Shown piece after piece: positions 31,652 to 40,079 of a stretch of 64,000 nucleotides of DNA. The position numbers and the translations under genes were made by a program. Source of the DNA: Microbacterium pygmaeum (lineage in GTDB: Bacteria; Actinomycetota; Actinomycetes; Actinomycetales; Microbacteriaceae). The notes beneath the pieces were generated by a model that searched no databases, was not told the DNA's origin, and worked only from the letters and a program-made list of their open reading frames with translations. The DNA lies in assembly GCF_900100885.1 (NCBI RefSeq), contig NZ_LT629692.1:3100001-3164000 (forward strand), written 5' to 3'. The first letter of the stretch is position 1. Each line of letters opens with the position of its first letter.

Positions 31652-31972
31652 CTACTCGTGTCCGACGAGCTTGAGCCCGACGACGCATCCGACCAGTCCC
31701 AGGATCAGCAGCATCCGCACGATCGAGAACGGCTCGGCGCCGGTGACCATCGCGTACGCCACGGTCAGGGCTGCACCGATCCCGACCCAGACGGCGTACG
31801 CCGTACCGGTCGAGATGTCGCGCATGGCCCAGGCGAGCCCGCCCATGCTCAACAGCAGCGCGGCACCGAAGATCACGCTCGGCCAGAGCTTCGTGAACCC
31901 CTCGGACTTGCCGAGCGCAGTGGCCCAGACGGCCTCGAGGATTCCGGATGCAACCAGGATGACCCACGACAT
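31652..31972 (-). CDS. SMR-family exporter, probable guanidinium exporter (Gdx/SugE type)
   Basis: The 106-residue protein has four membrane helices with the essential Glu in helix 1 (GILEAVWATALG, residue 13) and the SMR core MRDISTGTAYAVWVGIGAA. Small multidrug resistance dimers exchange protons for cations. Members of the Gdx/SugE branch export guanidinium. That assignment is supported here by the guanidine-III riboswitch directly upstream. I choose ATG 31972, eight bases after GGAGG, over ATG 31987, which abuts the riboswitch and lies inside the ribosome binding site. Only one SMR gene is present, consistent with a homodimeric exporter. Confidence 0.9.
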   Translation of the reverse strand: MSWVILVASGILEAVWATALGKSEGFTKLWPSVIFGAALLLSMGGLAWAMRDISTGTAYAVWVGIGAALTVAYAMVTGAEPFSIVRMLLILGLVGCVVGLKLVGHE

Positions 31973-31987
31973 GGGACTCGCCTCCAT

Positions 31988-32028
31988 GGCCAGTCTTGTC
32001 GCTCACCGGGTACTGATCCGTCGTCCGG
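31988..32028 (-). promoter_or_regulatory. Guanidine-III (ykkC-III) riboswitch
   Basis: The 41-nt element starts CCGGACGA, continues to ACCCGGT and then GACAAGAC, matching the conserved blocks and the length of the characterised Thermobifida fusca guanidine-III aptamer. GATCAGT can pair with ACTGGCC to form the stem, and the two CCGG blocks can form the pseudoknot. It ends two bases before GGAGG of the SMR gene, so guanidine binding should expose or hide the ribosome binding site and control translation. Confidence 0.9.
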
Positions 32029-32093
32029 GGATCCGGTTCGGGATCCGCGTTCCACGATACCGGAGCGGGCTGTGCAGCGCCTGGGCAGCCGGC

Positions 32094-32993
32094 TCAGACG
32101 AGGAAGATGCCGTCCAGGATCCCGGGGTTGTGCGCGTGCACCAGGACCAGGAAGACGACGGCGTCGAAGAGCAGGTGGACGGTCACGACGTAGGTCAGCG
32201 AGCGCGTGCGCTTGAAGATGTACGCCTGGACGAGCGCGAACGGGATCGTCAGCAGCGGGCCCCATGCCTGGTAGCCCAGCTCCCACAGGAACGAGACGAA
32301 CACGATCGTCTGCAGCAGGTTCGCCTGCCAGTCGGGGAAGTGACGGCGCAGCAGGGTGAACACGACGCAGATGAAGAACAGCTCGTCCCAGATCCCCACC
32401 GAGCCCACGCCCACGAACAGGCGCGCGATCATGTCCGGGGTGTCCACGACCGGCCAGTTCGTGTAGACGCCCGAGGTGATGAAGTAGAACGGCAGGATCA
32501 GCCAGCCCAGCGCCAGCACGGCGATCAGCCAGGTCCACTGGAAGCGGGTCCACCGTCCGCCCCCTCGCCACGGGAAGCGGATCGCGTAATCGCGGTACAC
32601 GAAGCGCGACAGGACGTACGGCACGGCCACGGCACCGCCCAGTGCGAGTCCGAAGCGCACGAACGCCAGGTTGTCCAGCTCGGCCTTGAGCGGGATCGCG
32701 CTCACGATGAGCATTCCGATCGCGATCAGGGACAGGTCGCGGACCAGACTCGGGACGCGTCGTCCTGGGTCGGATGCTGCGGTGTCGAGCGCCCGCGCGC
32801 GTGCGGCCGCAGCATCCACACTCCCCCGCACCAGCCACGCCACGACCATTCCCGCCGCGAGCAGCGCCCATCCCAGCCACGGGATCCGCACGACGAAGAA
32901 CGCCGGTGCGGCCAGGCAGATCAGCGCCGCGGGGATCAGCCCGAGCGACACGGTCGGGCGGGCGCCCAGGACGAGGGCTGGATGGGAGGGCAT
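32094..32993 (-). CDS. CPBP family intramembrane protease-like protein
   Basis: The 299-residue protein has about eight membrane helices and the CPBP (CaaX protease and bacteriocin-processing) core near residue 200: GIWDELFFICVVFTLLRRHF, with later His in TVTVHLLFDAV-type helix. The usual paired glutamates (EExxxR) are replaced by Asp-Glu here, so catalysis may be altered. The upstream 158 bases to the MFS gene hold no other gene. Start ATG 32993 follows a -10 hexamer by six bases. Confidence 0.82.
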   Translation of the reverse strand: MPSHPALVLGARPTVSLGLIPAALICLAAPAFFVVRIPWLGWALLAAGMVVAWLVRGSVDAAAARARALDTAASDPGRRVPSLVRDLSLIAIGMLIVSAIPLKAELDNLAFVRFGLALGGAVAVPYVLSRFVYRDYAIRFPWRGGGRWTRFQWTWLIAVLALGWLILPFYFITSGVYTNWPVVDTPDMIARLFVGVGSVGIWDELFFICVVFTLLRRHFPDWQANLLQTIVFVSFLWELGYQAWGPLLTIPFALVQAYIFKRTRSLTYVVTVHLLFDAVVFLVLVHAHNPGILDGIFLV

Positions 32994-32999
32994 CCTGTC

Positions 33000-33005
33000 A
33001 TCCTG
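33000..33005 (-). promoter_or_regulatory. -10 element, leaderless start of the CPBP gene
   Basis: CAGGAT, six bases (GACAGG), ATG at 32993; the first base departs from the TANNNT pattern. Confidence 0.4.
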
Positions 33006-33151
33006 CCGCAGCCGGGTGGCAGTTGCTGCGTGCTCAGCCTCGGGGATGCCGCACGAACTGCCACCCCGCTGGCAAGCCGGCGCCACGAGGTGGCAGCCGA
33101 CGCGCCCTCGCGGGCGAGGATGCTGCACGAAGTGACACCGCGAGGAGATGC

Positions 33152-34516
33152 TCAGCCGTCCAGGGGATGGGCGATCTCGTCCTGCGGCATCCGGGCAGCG
33201 AAGATCGCGATGATCCCGAACGCGAGGGTGAGCACGCCTGCTGCGGTGAAGATGACCTGCAGCGACAGGATCTCGGCCAGCGGCCCGGCGAGGGCCATCG
33301 ACAGGGGCATCAGGGCGAGGGAGACGAAGAAGTCCAGGCTCGAGATGCGCCCCAGCATGTGGCGCGGCACTCGTCGCTGCAGCAGGGTGCCCCAGATGAC
33401 GTTCCCGTAGCTGAAGCCGAAGCCGATCAGGAAGAGCGAGACCAGCAGCGCCCAGTACTGGTCGGTGAAGCCGACGACGATGAACGGCAGGGTGCTGAGG
33501 CCCCACACGAGGTTCATGGTCGTCAGATACCGGCGTGGAAGCCTGCGCGAGGATACGAAGATCGAACCGAGCACACCGCCGAGGCCGTAGACGGCCAGCA
33601 GGAAGCCGAACAGCCGCGGGTCCTCGCCGATCCGGTCACGGATCAGGAACGGCAGAAGCACCTCTTCCGGTCCGACGGCGACGAGCACCCACAGCGTCGC
33701 GTACAGCAGCGTCCACAGGAGCCACGGCGTTCGCACCGTGAATGCGACCGCTTCGCGCAGATCCTTCAGCACGCTCTTGGCACCGTGCTCACCGGCAGGA
33801 TCCTCGCCCTCCCCGACCTCTTCGGAACTCGGCGCGGCGGGCTCCGGGCCCAGGAACAGCAGCAGGACGAACGCGGCTCCGTAGGCGAGGGCGATCAGGA
33901 TCGCGGCCTGGGCCGGGAGGATCGCGGCCAGCAGCAGGCCGGCGACCGCGGGGCCGGCCGCCTGCTGGAGCGCGGGACGGATCGCCCCCTCCAGCCCGTT
34001 GGCCGCGAGCAGCTGCCCCGGTGGGAGCAGTCGCGGCAGGATCGCGCTGTACGCGGGGAAGAAGAACCCGGCGCTGGATCCGAGCACGAAGGCGACGATC
34101 GTCAGCTGCGGAATGCCGACCGTGGTGAACGCGCCGACCACGACGACCGAGGTGACGGCGAGGCAGTCGCTGAGCGCGACGACCCGCACGATCATGCGGC
34201 GCGAGACGCGGTCGGCCACGATGCCGCCCGGGATCGCCCAGAGCAGGAGCCCGACGGCGTTCGCAGCCGCGACGACCGAGAGCTGCAGCGGACCGCCGCC
34301 GGCGGCGATCACCGCGTAGACCATGACGACGGCCCACATTCCCGCGGCGAAGATCGAGAGCACGACGGCGAGGAACAGCACGCGGAAATCGCGGTGCGCG
34401 AGCGGCCGCAGCACCCGCCAGCGGTCGCGGTCGACGGGTGTGGCAGCACTGGGTTCCGGCGCCGCTGGCTCCCCCGCCGGCTCAGGCGAGGGGGACCCGT
34501 CGCCGCTCGAACTCAT
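33152..34516 (-). CDS. MFS transporter
   Basis: The 454-residue protein has twelve predicted membrane helices and the MFS loop motif GGIVADRVSRRMIVRV between helices 2 and 3. The N-terminal 30 residues are Pro/Glu/Ala-rich and cytoplasmic. It resembles the EntS-like exporters in the MFS_3 group; substrate unknown. The ATG at 34516 overlaps the trmB stop, which places it in a two-gene operon with trmB. Confidence 0.85.
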   Translation of the reverse strand: MSSSGDGSPSPEPAGEPAAPEPSAATPVDRDRWRVLRPLAHRDFRVLFLAVVLSIFAAGMWAVVMVYAVIAAGGGPLQLSVVAAANAVGLLLWAIPGGIVADRVSRRMIVRVVALSDCLAVTSVVVVGAFTTVGIPQLTIVAFVLGSSAGFFFPAYSAILPRLLPPGQLLAANGLEGAIRPALQQAAGPAVAGLLLAAILPAQAAILIALAYGAAFVLLLFLGPEPAAPSSEEVGEGEDPAGEHGAKSVLKDLREAVAFTVRTPWLLWTLLYATLWVLVAVGPEEVLLPFLIRDRIGEDPRLFGFLLAVYGLGGVLGSIFVSSRRLPRRYLTTMNLVWGLSTLPFIVVGFTDQYWALLVSLFLIGFGFSYGNVIWGTLLQRRVPRHMLGRISSLDFFVSLALMPLSMALAGPLAEILSLQVIFTAAGVLTLAFGIIAIFAARMPQDEIAHPLDG

Positions 34517-35238
34517 GGGCGTTCTCGGCGACGGTACGACAGGTCGCGGATCTCGCGGCCGGCCCGCGACCCCTTGCGTTCGAAGGCGGTCAGCGTGCGC
34601 CCGTCGTAGCGCTCGGCCCACTCCCCAGCGAAGTCGCGCTCGAACTGGCCCGCGCCGTCGAGCACCTCGCGCATCTGGCGTGCGTAGTGCTCCCAGTCGG
34701 TCGCGAGCCGCAGCACGCCGCCGTCACGCAGGACGGCCGCAGCGAGCGTCGCGAACTCGTCGGTGACGAGGCGCCGTTTGGTGTGCTTGGACTTGTGCCA
34801 CGGATCGGGGAAGAAGATCCACAGCTCGTCGACGGATGCCTCGGGCAGCAGATGCTGGAGGACCTCGGGGGCGTTGGCCTCGGCCAGCCGCAGGTTGTCG
34901 ATCGCGCCCTTCTCGGCGTCGAGCATCGTGCGCGCCAGGCCCGCCCGGAACACCTCGACGGCCAGGAAGTCGATCTCCGGACGGGATGCCGCGGCGTGCA
35001 CGATCGCGTGCCCCTGGCCGGAGCCGATCTCGACATACAGCGGCGCGGAGCGCCCCCACACCGTCTCGGGGTCGATGGCGGAATCGGGGCGGATGCTGGT
35101 GATCGCGGCCCCCCTCGGGACATCGATCACATACCTGGACGCGAGCTGGCTCCAGGCGCGCTCCTGGCCGTCGGTCATCCGGCCGCTGCGGCGGACGAAG
35201 GACACGGGACGGTCGCGGTAGGCGGGAGACTCGGTCAC
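34513..35238 (-). CDS. trmB: tRNA (guanine-N7)-methyltransferase
   Basis: The 241-residue enzyme methylates G46 of tRNA with S-adenosylmethionine. It has the SAM motif YVEIGSGQGHAIVHAA near residue 65 and the family signature DELWIFFPDPWHKSKHTKRR near residue 140. The start is GTG at 35238 behind a leaderless promoter. The stop overlaps the MFS start. Confidence 0.95.
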   Translation of the reverse strand: MTESPAYRDRPVSFVRRSGRMTDGQERAWSQLASRYVIDVPRGAAITSIRPDSAIDPETVWGRSAPLYVEIGSGQGHAIVHAAASRPEIDFLAVEVFRAGLARTMLDAEKGAIDNLRLAEANAPEVLQHLLPEASVDELWIFFPDPWHKSKHTKRRLVTDEFATLAAAVLRDGGVLRLATDWEHYARQMREVLDGAGQFERDFAGEWAERYDGRTLTAFERKGSRAGREIRDLSYRRRERP

Positions 35239-35244
35239 CCTCTC

Positions 35245-35250
35245 AGGGTA
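35245..35250 (-). promoter_or_regulatory. -10 element, leaderless start of trmB
   Basis: TACCCT, six bases (GAGAGG), GTG at 35238. Confidence 0.6.
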
Positions 35251-35257
35251 ACGAGCC

Positions 35258-36088
35258 TCACGTCACCCAATCGATGAGCTCCTCCACCCGACCGAGGAGC
35301 GACGGCTCGAGGTCGCGGTACGAGTGCACGCGGGCGAGGATCCGCTGCCACGCACGCGCGATGTCGGTCTGGCTCTCGGCCGGCCAGCCGAACGCGCGAC
35401 AGATGCCGACCTTGATGTCGATCCCACGCGGGACGACCGGCCAGCTCGCGATGCCCATGGCGCGCGGCGTGACGCACTGCCAGACATCGACGTACGGATG
35501 CCCGACGATCTTCAGGTGCGCGCCGTGCGGGCCGCGCATCACCTGCTCGGCGAGCCGGGACTCCTTGGACCCGGGAACGAGGTGGTCCACGAGCACCCCG
35601 TAGCGTCGCTGTGCCGACGGCGGCTCCTCGTCGAGCATCGCCGGCAGCAGATCGACACCCTTGAGGTACTCGACGACCACGCCCTCCGCCCGGAGGTCAT
35701 CGCCCCAGACCTTCTCCACGAGTTCGGCGTCGTGTCGGCCTTCGACGAGGATGCGGCTGGCCCGCGCGACCCGGGCACGCGAGTCCGGCGCCGCGAAGGA
35801 TCCCGACGCGGTCCGCTTGGGGGCGGCCGCGACCGCCGCAGCGGGGGCGATGAGGACGACATCGGCTCCGTCCACGAGGAACCCCGGACCCAACGGGAAC
35901 AGCCGCCGGCGCTCGTGTCGGTCTTCGAGCTCCACCATGCCGGAGGTGACGGCGATGACGGCCCCGCAGAAGCCGTCCGCGGCGACCTCGACCACGAGGT
36001 CGCGCTCAGCGGCCACGCGCGGGAGCGCTCGCGAACCGCGCTCGCGCCAGCCCGCCGCCAGCACGTCCGCCGAATACCGATCGTCCAT
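35258..36088 (-). CDS. DUF3097 protein
   Basis: The 276-residue protein fits DUF3097, an actinobacterial family of unknown function. The middle region RILVEGRHDAELVEKVWGDD, followed by VVVEYLKGVDLLP and YGVLVDHLVPGSKESRLA, has the acidic spacing of a TOPRIM domain (E, then DxD-like), so a nucleic-acid role is possible. The C-terminal part HPYVDVWQCVTPRAMGI is highly conserved in the family. It starts at ATG 36088 preceded by GGAGGAAC, a normal ribosome binding site. It ends seven bases from the trmB -10 hexamer. Confidence 0.85.
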   Translation of the reverse strand: MDDRYSADVLAAGWRERGSRALPRVAAERDLVVEVAADGFCGAVIAVTSGMVELEDRHERRRLFPLGPGFLVDGADVVLIAPAAAVAAAPKRTASGSFAAPDSRARVARASRILVEGRHDAELVEKVWGDDLRAEGVVVEYLKGVDLLPAMLDEEPPSAQRRYGVLVDHLVPGSKESRLAEQVMRGPHGAHLKIVGHPYVDVWQCVTPRAMGIASWPVVPRGIDIKVGICRAFGWPAESQTDIARAWQRILARVHSYRDLEPSLLGRVEELIDWVT

Positions 36089-36192
36089 GTTCCTCCGAGT
36101 CCGATACGTTACCGGCGCCGTCCGTCGCCGCCGGCAGGACCCGCCCGGCCGGCACGTATGCCGCGGACTACCGCCGCATACCCGCGCGTGAA

Positions 36193-36198
36193 TAGACT
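36193..36198 (+). promoter_or_regulatory. Predicted -10 element for the TPM gene
   Basis: TAGACT, about 42 bases before the ATG at 36241; the leader carries GAGGGGGGAA as ribosome binding site. Confidence 0.5.
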
Positions 36199-36240
36199 CG
36201 AGGTTCGCGGCCCGAGTTCGGACCGCGAGGGGGGAACACG

Positions 36241-38298
36241 ATGCGTGCGCGATGGGCAGTGGCGCTCACGGCGACCCTCGCCGTCCTCTTCGGAGGCGTG
36301 GCGACCGCGGCATCGGCCACGGATCCGGTGGACCTCGGATCCGGCTACGTCGTCGATGACGCCGGCGTGCTCTCCAGCGGCGACATCTCGGCCGCCGAGC
36401 AGCGGCTCACCGACCTGTACGAGTCGACGGGCGTGGATCTGTTCGTGGTCTCCGTCGACGAGTTCACGAATCCGTCCAGCAGCGAGCAGTGGGCCAACAC
36501 CGTCGCGGAGGACAACGGACTCGGGGTCTCGCAGTACGTGCTGGCCGTAGCCACAGAGTCCCGCCAGTACTACATCTCGGCCGATTCGGCGGGACCGTTG
36601 ACCGAGCAGCAGGTCGCCGACATCGAAGCGACGCTGGTGCCGCCGCTGCGCGACGGCGACTACGCGGGCGCGGTGACCGCCGCGGCCGATGGGTTCCAGA
36701 CCGCGCTGGGCGGCGGCACCGTCGGAGGAGACGGCGGCGGTGGCGGGGGCGGGTTCGTTCCGGGGCTCATCGTCTTCCTCGTGATCGCCGCGATCGCCGG
36801 CATCGTCATCTGGCTCATCGTCCGCTCCCGACGCAGGAAGCGGGCGAGCGCCGGCGGCGGGTCCGCGCAGGGTCCGGCGGTCGAGCAGCTCAGCACCGAA
36901 GAGCTCGCCCGCAGGGCATCCACCGCGCTGATCCAGACCGACGACGCGGTCAAGACCAGCGAGCAGGAACTCGGATTCGCGAACGCGCAATTCGGCGATG
37001 CGGTGACCGTCGAATTCGAGACGGCGCTGCAGACGGCGCGCGAGAACCTCAATCAGGCCTTCACCCTCAAGCAGCAGCTCGATGACTCGGTGCCCGACAG
37101 CGAGCAGCAGACGCGCTCCTGGAACGCGCAGATCATCCGGCTCTGCGAAGAGGCCAACGCCGGCCTGGACGAGAAGGCCGCCGACTTCGACGAGCTGCGC
37201 AAGCTCGAACAGAACGCGCCCGAGTCACTGGCGCGGATCCAGCAGCGGCGCGGCGAGGCCGCGGCATCCATCGATGCGGCCACGGCATCGCTGCAGACGC
37301 TCTCGACCAGGTACGCCTCCGAAGCCCTCGCGACCGTGGCCGACAATCCTCAGCAGGCGCGCCAGCGCATCGCGTTCGCCGACGAGCAGCTGAGCGCCGC
37401 CTCCGCCGCGATCGCCGCGGGCAACGTCGGCGAGGCGGCCGTCAGCATCCGCGCCGCGGAGGAGGCCGTGGGACAGGCGACCCTCCTCGAGGACGCGATC
37501 GACAAGCTCGGTGCCGATCTGGCCGAAGGCGAACGCAGCGCCGCCGCCCTGATCACCGAACTCGAGGGTGACATCGCCGCGGCATCCGCTCTTCCCGACC
37601 CGCAGGGCACCGTCGCCGCGGCGATCGCGGGCGCGCGCACCCAGGTCGACGCGGCCAAGGCGAACCTCGCCGGGTCCACGAAGCGCCCGCTGGTCACTCT
37701 GCAGGCGCTGGAGGCGGCCAACGCGCAGATCGACGGCGTCGTCGCCGGGGTGCGGGATGCCGCGGCCCAGGCGCAGCGCGCACAGCAGATGCTCGGTCAG
37801 CAGATGATGCAGGCCCAGGCGCAGGTTTCCGCCGCCGAGGACTACGTGACCGCGCGCCGCGGCGCGATCGGCGCCGAGGCGCGGACCCGTCTGGCCGAAG
37901 CGGGCGCCTCGCTCGTCCAGGCCCAGCAGCTGCAGACCGTCAACCCCGAGCAGGCGCTGCAGTATGCTCAGCGCGCCAACCAGCTGGCCGCACAGGCGAT
38001 CCAGTACGCCCAGAACGACGTCGGCGCCTTCTCCGGCGGCGGCGGGATGGGTGGCATGTTCGGCGGCGGCAGCAGTGGCGGCGGGAACAACGGCGGCGGG
38101 ATGCTGGGCGCAGTGCTCGGCGGAATCGTGATCAACTCCATGCTCGGCGGCGGCGGCAGGTCCTCGGGGGGTTCGTCCGGCGGCTTCGGCGGCATGTTCG
38201 GCGGCGGCGGCAGCAGGTCCTCAGGCGGCGGGCGGATCAGCCCCGGCAGCTTCGGCGGCGGCGGCACACGCGCGCGTCGAGGGGGTGGTCGATTCTGA
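36241..38298 (+). CDS. TPM-domain secreted/membrane protein with coiled-coil and Gly-rich tail
   Basis: The 685-residue protein has a signal peptide (residues 1-27, cleaved near ATAASA), a TPM domain (about 30-150, VDLFVVSVDEF), a Gly linker, a membrane helix at 174-195, a basic stop-transfer RSRRRKR, then a long Ala/Gln-rich helical region (about 215-580) and a Gly/Ser-rich end. In plants the TPM domain acts in photosystem repair; in bacteria it is found in envelope-associated proteins. The helical region faces the cytosol, which fits partnership with the PspA-type protein encoded next, 86 bases downstream. Confidence 0.88.
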   Translation: MRARWAVALTATLAVLFGGVATAASATDPVDLGSGYVVDDAGVLSSGDISAAEQRLTDLYESTGVDLFVVSVDEFTNPSSSEQWANTVAEDNGLGVSQYVLAVATESRQYYISADSAGPLTEQQVADIEATLVPPLRDGDYAGAVTAAADGFQTALGGGTVGGDGGGGGGGFVPGLIVFLVIAAIAGIVIWLIVRSRRRKRASAGGGSAQGPAVEQLSTEELARRASTALIQTDDAVKTSEQELGFANAQFGDAVTVEFETALQTARENLNQAFTLKQQLDDSVPDSEQQTRSWNAQIIRLCEEANAGLDEKAADFDELRKLEQNAPESLARIQQRRGEAAASIDAATASLQTLSTRYASEALATVADNPQQARQRIAFADEQLSAASAAIAAGNVGEAAVSIRAAEEAVGQATLLEDAIDKLGADLAEGERSAAALITELEGDIAAASALPDPQGTVAAAIAGARTQVDAAKANLAGSTKRPLVTLQALEAANAQIDGVVAGVRDAAAQAQRAQQMLGQQMMQAQAQVSAAEDYVTARRGAIGAEARTRLAEAGASLVQAQQLQTVNPEQALQYAQRANQLAAQAIQYAQNDVGAFSGGGGMGGMFGGGSSGGGNNGGGMLGAVLGGIVINSMLGGGGRSSGGSSGGFGGMFGGGGSRSSGGGRISPGSFGGGGTRARRGGGRF

Positions 38299-38384
38299 TC
38301 CGGGTCAACCTCCCGTCCACTTCCCAGGCGCATTCTTAGACCACACCGGTACGTTCAATACCCATCGATAGGAAGGAAACACCG

Positions 38385-39146
38385 ATGGCAAAGCAGTCCA
38401 TCTTCGGTCGTATCTCCACGCTGCTCAAGGCGAACGTCAACGCGATGCTCGACTCGGCAGAGGACCCGGAGAAGATGCTCGACCAGCTCGTGCGCGACTT
38501 CTCGAACAACATCGCCGACGCCGAATCGGCGATCGCCGAGACGATCGGCAACCTGCGCCTGCTCGAGCGCGACCACGCCGAGGACGTCCAGGCCGCCAAC
38601 GAATGGGGCAACAAGGCCCTCGCAGCCAGCCGCAAGGCCGACGAGCTGCGCAAGGCGGGCAACACCCCGGACGCCGACAAGTTCGACAACCTGGCCAAGA
38701 TCGCGCTGCAGCGTCAGATCAGCGAGGAGAGCCAGGCGAAGGCCACCGCGCCGCAGATCGCCGCCCAGACGCAGGTCGTCGACCAGCTCAAAGACGGCCT
38801 CAACGGCATGAAGACCAAGCTCGAGCAGCTGAAGACCAAGCGCGCGGAGCTGCTGGCCCGCGCGAAGACGGCCGAAGCGCAGAACAAGGTCGTCGACGCG
38901 GTGAAGTCGATCGACGTGATGGATCCGACCAGCGAGCTCGGTCGTTTCGAGGACAAGATCCGCCGCCAGGAGGCTCTCGCCGCCGGCAAGCAGGAGCTTG
39001 CCGCGTCGAGCCTGGATGCGCAGTTCAACAGCCTCGAGGACCTCGGCGAGCTGACCGAGGTCGAGGCGCGCCTGGCTGCGCTGAAGACCGGCTCCACGAC
39101 ACCGCAGGCGGCGATCGACGCCTCGACGGCGCCGTACACGCCGTAG
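38385..39146 (+). CDS. pspA: PspA/IM30 family protein
   Basis: The 253-residue protein is almost entirely helical, with IFGRISTLLKANVNAMLDSA at the N-terminus and long coiled coils after that, the pattern of PspA/IM30. These ESCRT-III-like proteins bind the inner face of the membrane and form rods that maintain its integrity under stress. It starts at ATG 38385 after GGAAGGAAA. It follows the TPM gene and ends at a strong terminator, so the two form a likely stress operon. Confidence 0.92.
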   Translation: MAKQSIFGRISTLLKANVNAMLDSAEDPEKMLDQLVRDFSNNIADAESAIAETIGNLRLLERDHAEDVQAANEWGNKALAASRKADELRKAGNTPDADKFDNLAKIALQRQISEESQAKATAPQIAAQTQVVDQLKDGLNGMKTKLEQLKTKRAELLARAKTAEAQNKVVDAVKSIDVMDPTSELGRFEDKIRRQEALAAGKQELAASSLDAQFNSLEDLGELTEVEARLAALKTGSTTPQAAIDASTAPYTP

Positions 39147-39161
39147 TCGGCACCTCCCCTC

Positions 39162-39199
39162 GGATCGGGCGCTGCTCCTGCCGGAGCAGCGCCCGATTC
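39162..39199 (+). terminator. Terminator after pspA
   Basis: A perfect 15-bp stem (39164-39178 with 39183-39197) around a TGCC loop, extended at its base by a G-T and a G-C pair; no long U-tract follows. Confidence 0.8.
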
Positions 39200-39251
39200 C
39201 GCGTTCAGCGGACGCGGGGCCCTCCCGCCGTGCGGCGGGTGTCCGGTGCGG

Positions 39252-39257
39252 CAGGAT
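39252..39257 (+). promoter_or_regulatory. -10 element, leaderless start of the arginase-family gene
   Basis: CAGGAT, six bases (GGGCGC), ATG at 39264. Confidence 0.4.
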
Positions 39258-39263
39258 GGGCGC

Positions 39264-40079
39264 ATGACCCGCTTCGTCGTCGCCCCCCAATGGCAGGGAT
39301 CATCGTCCTCGCGCGCGATGCAGCTGATCGACGGCGCGCTCGCGATCGCGGGAGACCTGCCGCGGTCGGCCACCACGATCCTCGACGTGCCCGCCGAAGC
39401 CGGCGAGAGCCTCGGCTCCGGCATCCGCCGCCTGAGCTCCCTGACGCGGGTGCGCGCCGCCATCGAAGAGGCCATCGGCCTCGGCGATGACCCGGCGATC
39501 GTGGTGGGCGGAGACTGCGGTGTCGCCCTGGCAGGCGTGGCCGCCGTCGCGGCCGAGGATCTGGCGGTGGTCTGGTTCGACGCGCACGCCGACCTGAACA
39601 CGACCGACACCTCGCCGTCCGGCGCGTTCCACGGCATGGTGCTGCGCGCGATCCTGGGCGACGGGGTGGACGGCATGGTCGTTCCGACCGGCCGAGTCAG
39701 CGCCGATCGCCTCATCCTGGCCGGAACCCGTGAACTGGACCTCGAAGAGGAGCTGTACATCAGCGCCACCGGCATCCGCGTCCTGCCGCCGGCCGAGCTC
39801 GCCGATCCGGAAGTGCTCGCCGAGGCGGTGGCGGCGACCGGTGCTGCGCGGGTCTACATCCACGTCGACCTCGATGTCCTGGACCCGGGCGAGATCGGCG
39901 CGCTGACGCATCCGGTGCCCTTCGGTCTCACTCCGGCCGAGCTGGTCGCCGCGATCCGTGCCGTCCGGGGCAGACTGCCGCTGGCAGGAGCCTCGCTCAC
40001 CGAGTTCTCCCCAGCATCGGCCGAGGCCGCCGTCGACGACCTCGGCGCGATCCTGCGGGTCGTCGGAGCACTCGCGTGA
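39264..40079 (+). CDS. Arginase/agmatinase-family protein with altered first metal motif
   Basis: The 271-residue protein has the ureohydrolase fold: VWFDAHADLNT and IHVDLDVLDPGE supply metal ligands, and SGAFHGMV follows. The first motif is GGDCG where arginases have GGDH, so one manganese ligand is replaced by Cys. Such forms are common in actinobacterial homologues and may not be arginases; the substrate is open. It overlaps the next gene by GTGA. Confidence 0.85.
   Translation: MTRFVVAPQWQGSSSSRAMQLIDGALAIAGDLPRSATTILDVPAEAGESLGSGIRRLSSLTRVRAAIEEAIGLGDDPAIVVGGDCGVALAGVAAVAAEDLAVVWFDAHADLNTTDTSPSGAFHGMVLRAILGDGVDGMVVPTGRVSADRLILAGTRELDLEEELYISATGIRVLPPAELADPEVLAEAVAATGAARVYIHVDLDVLDPGEIGALTHPVPFGLTPAELVAAIRAVRGRLPLAGASLTEFSPASAEAAVDDLGAILRVVGALA

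Noticed and set aside
36241..38298. Gly-rich C-terminus of the TPM protein as a structural repeat or PE_PGRS-like protein
   Set aside because: It is a short low-complexity tail on a protein with a clear TPM domain; no PE domain is present.
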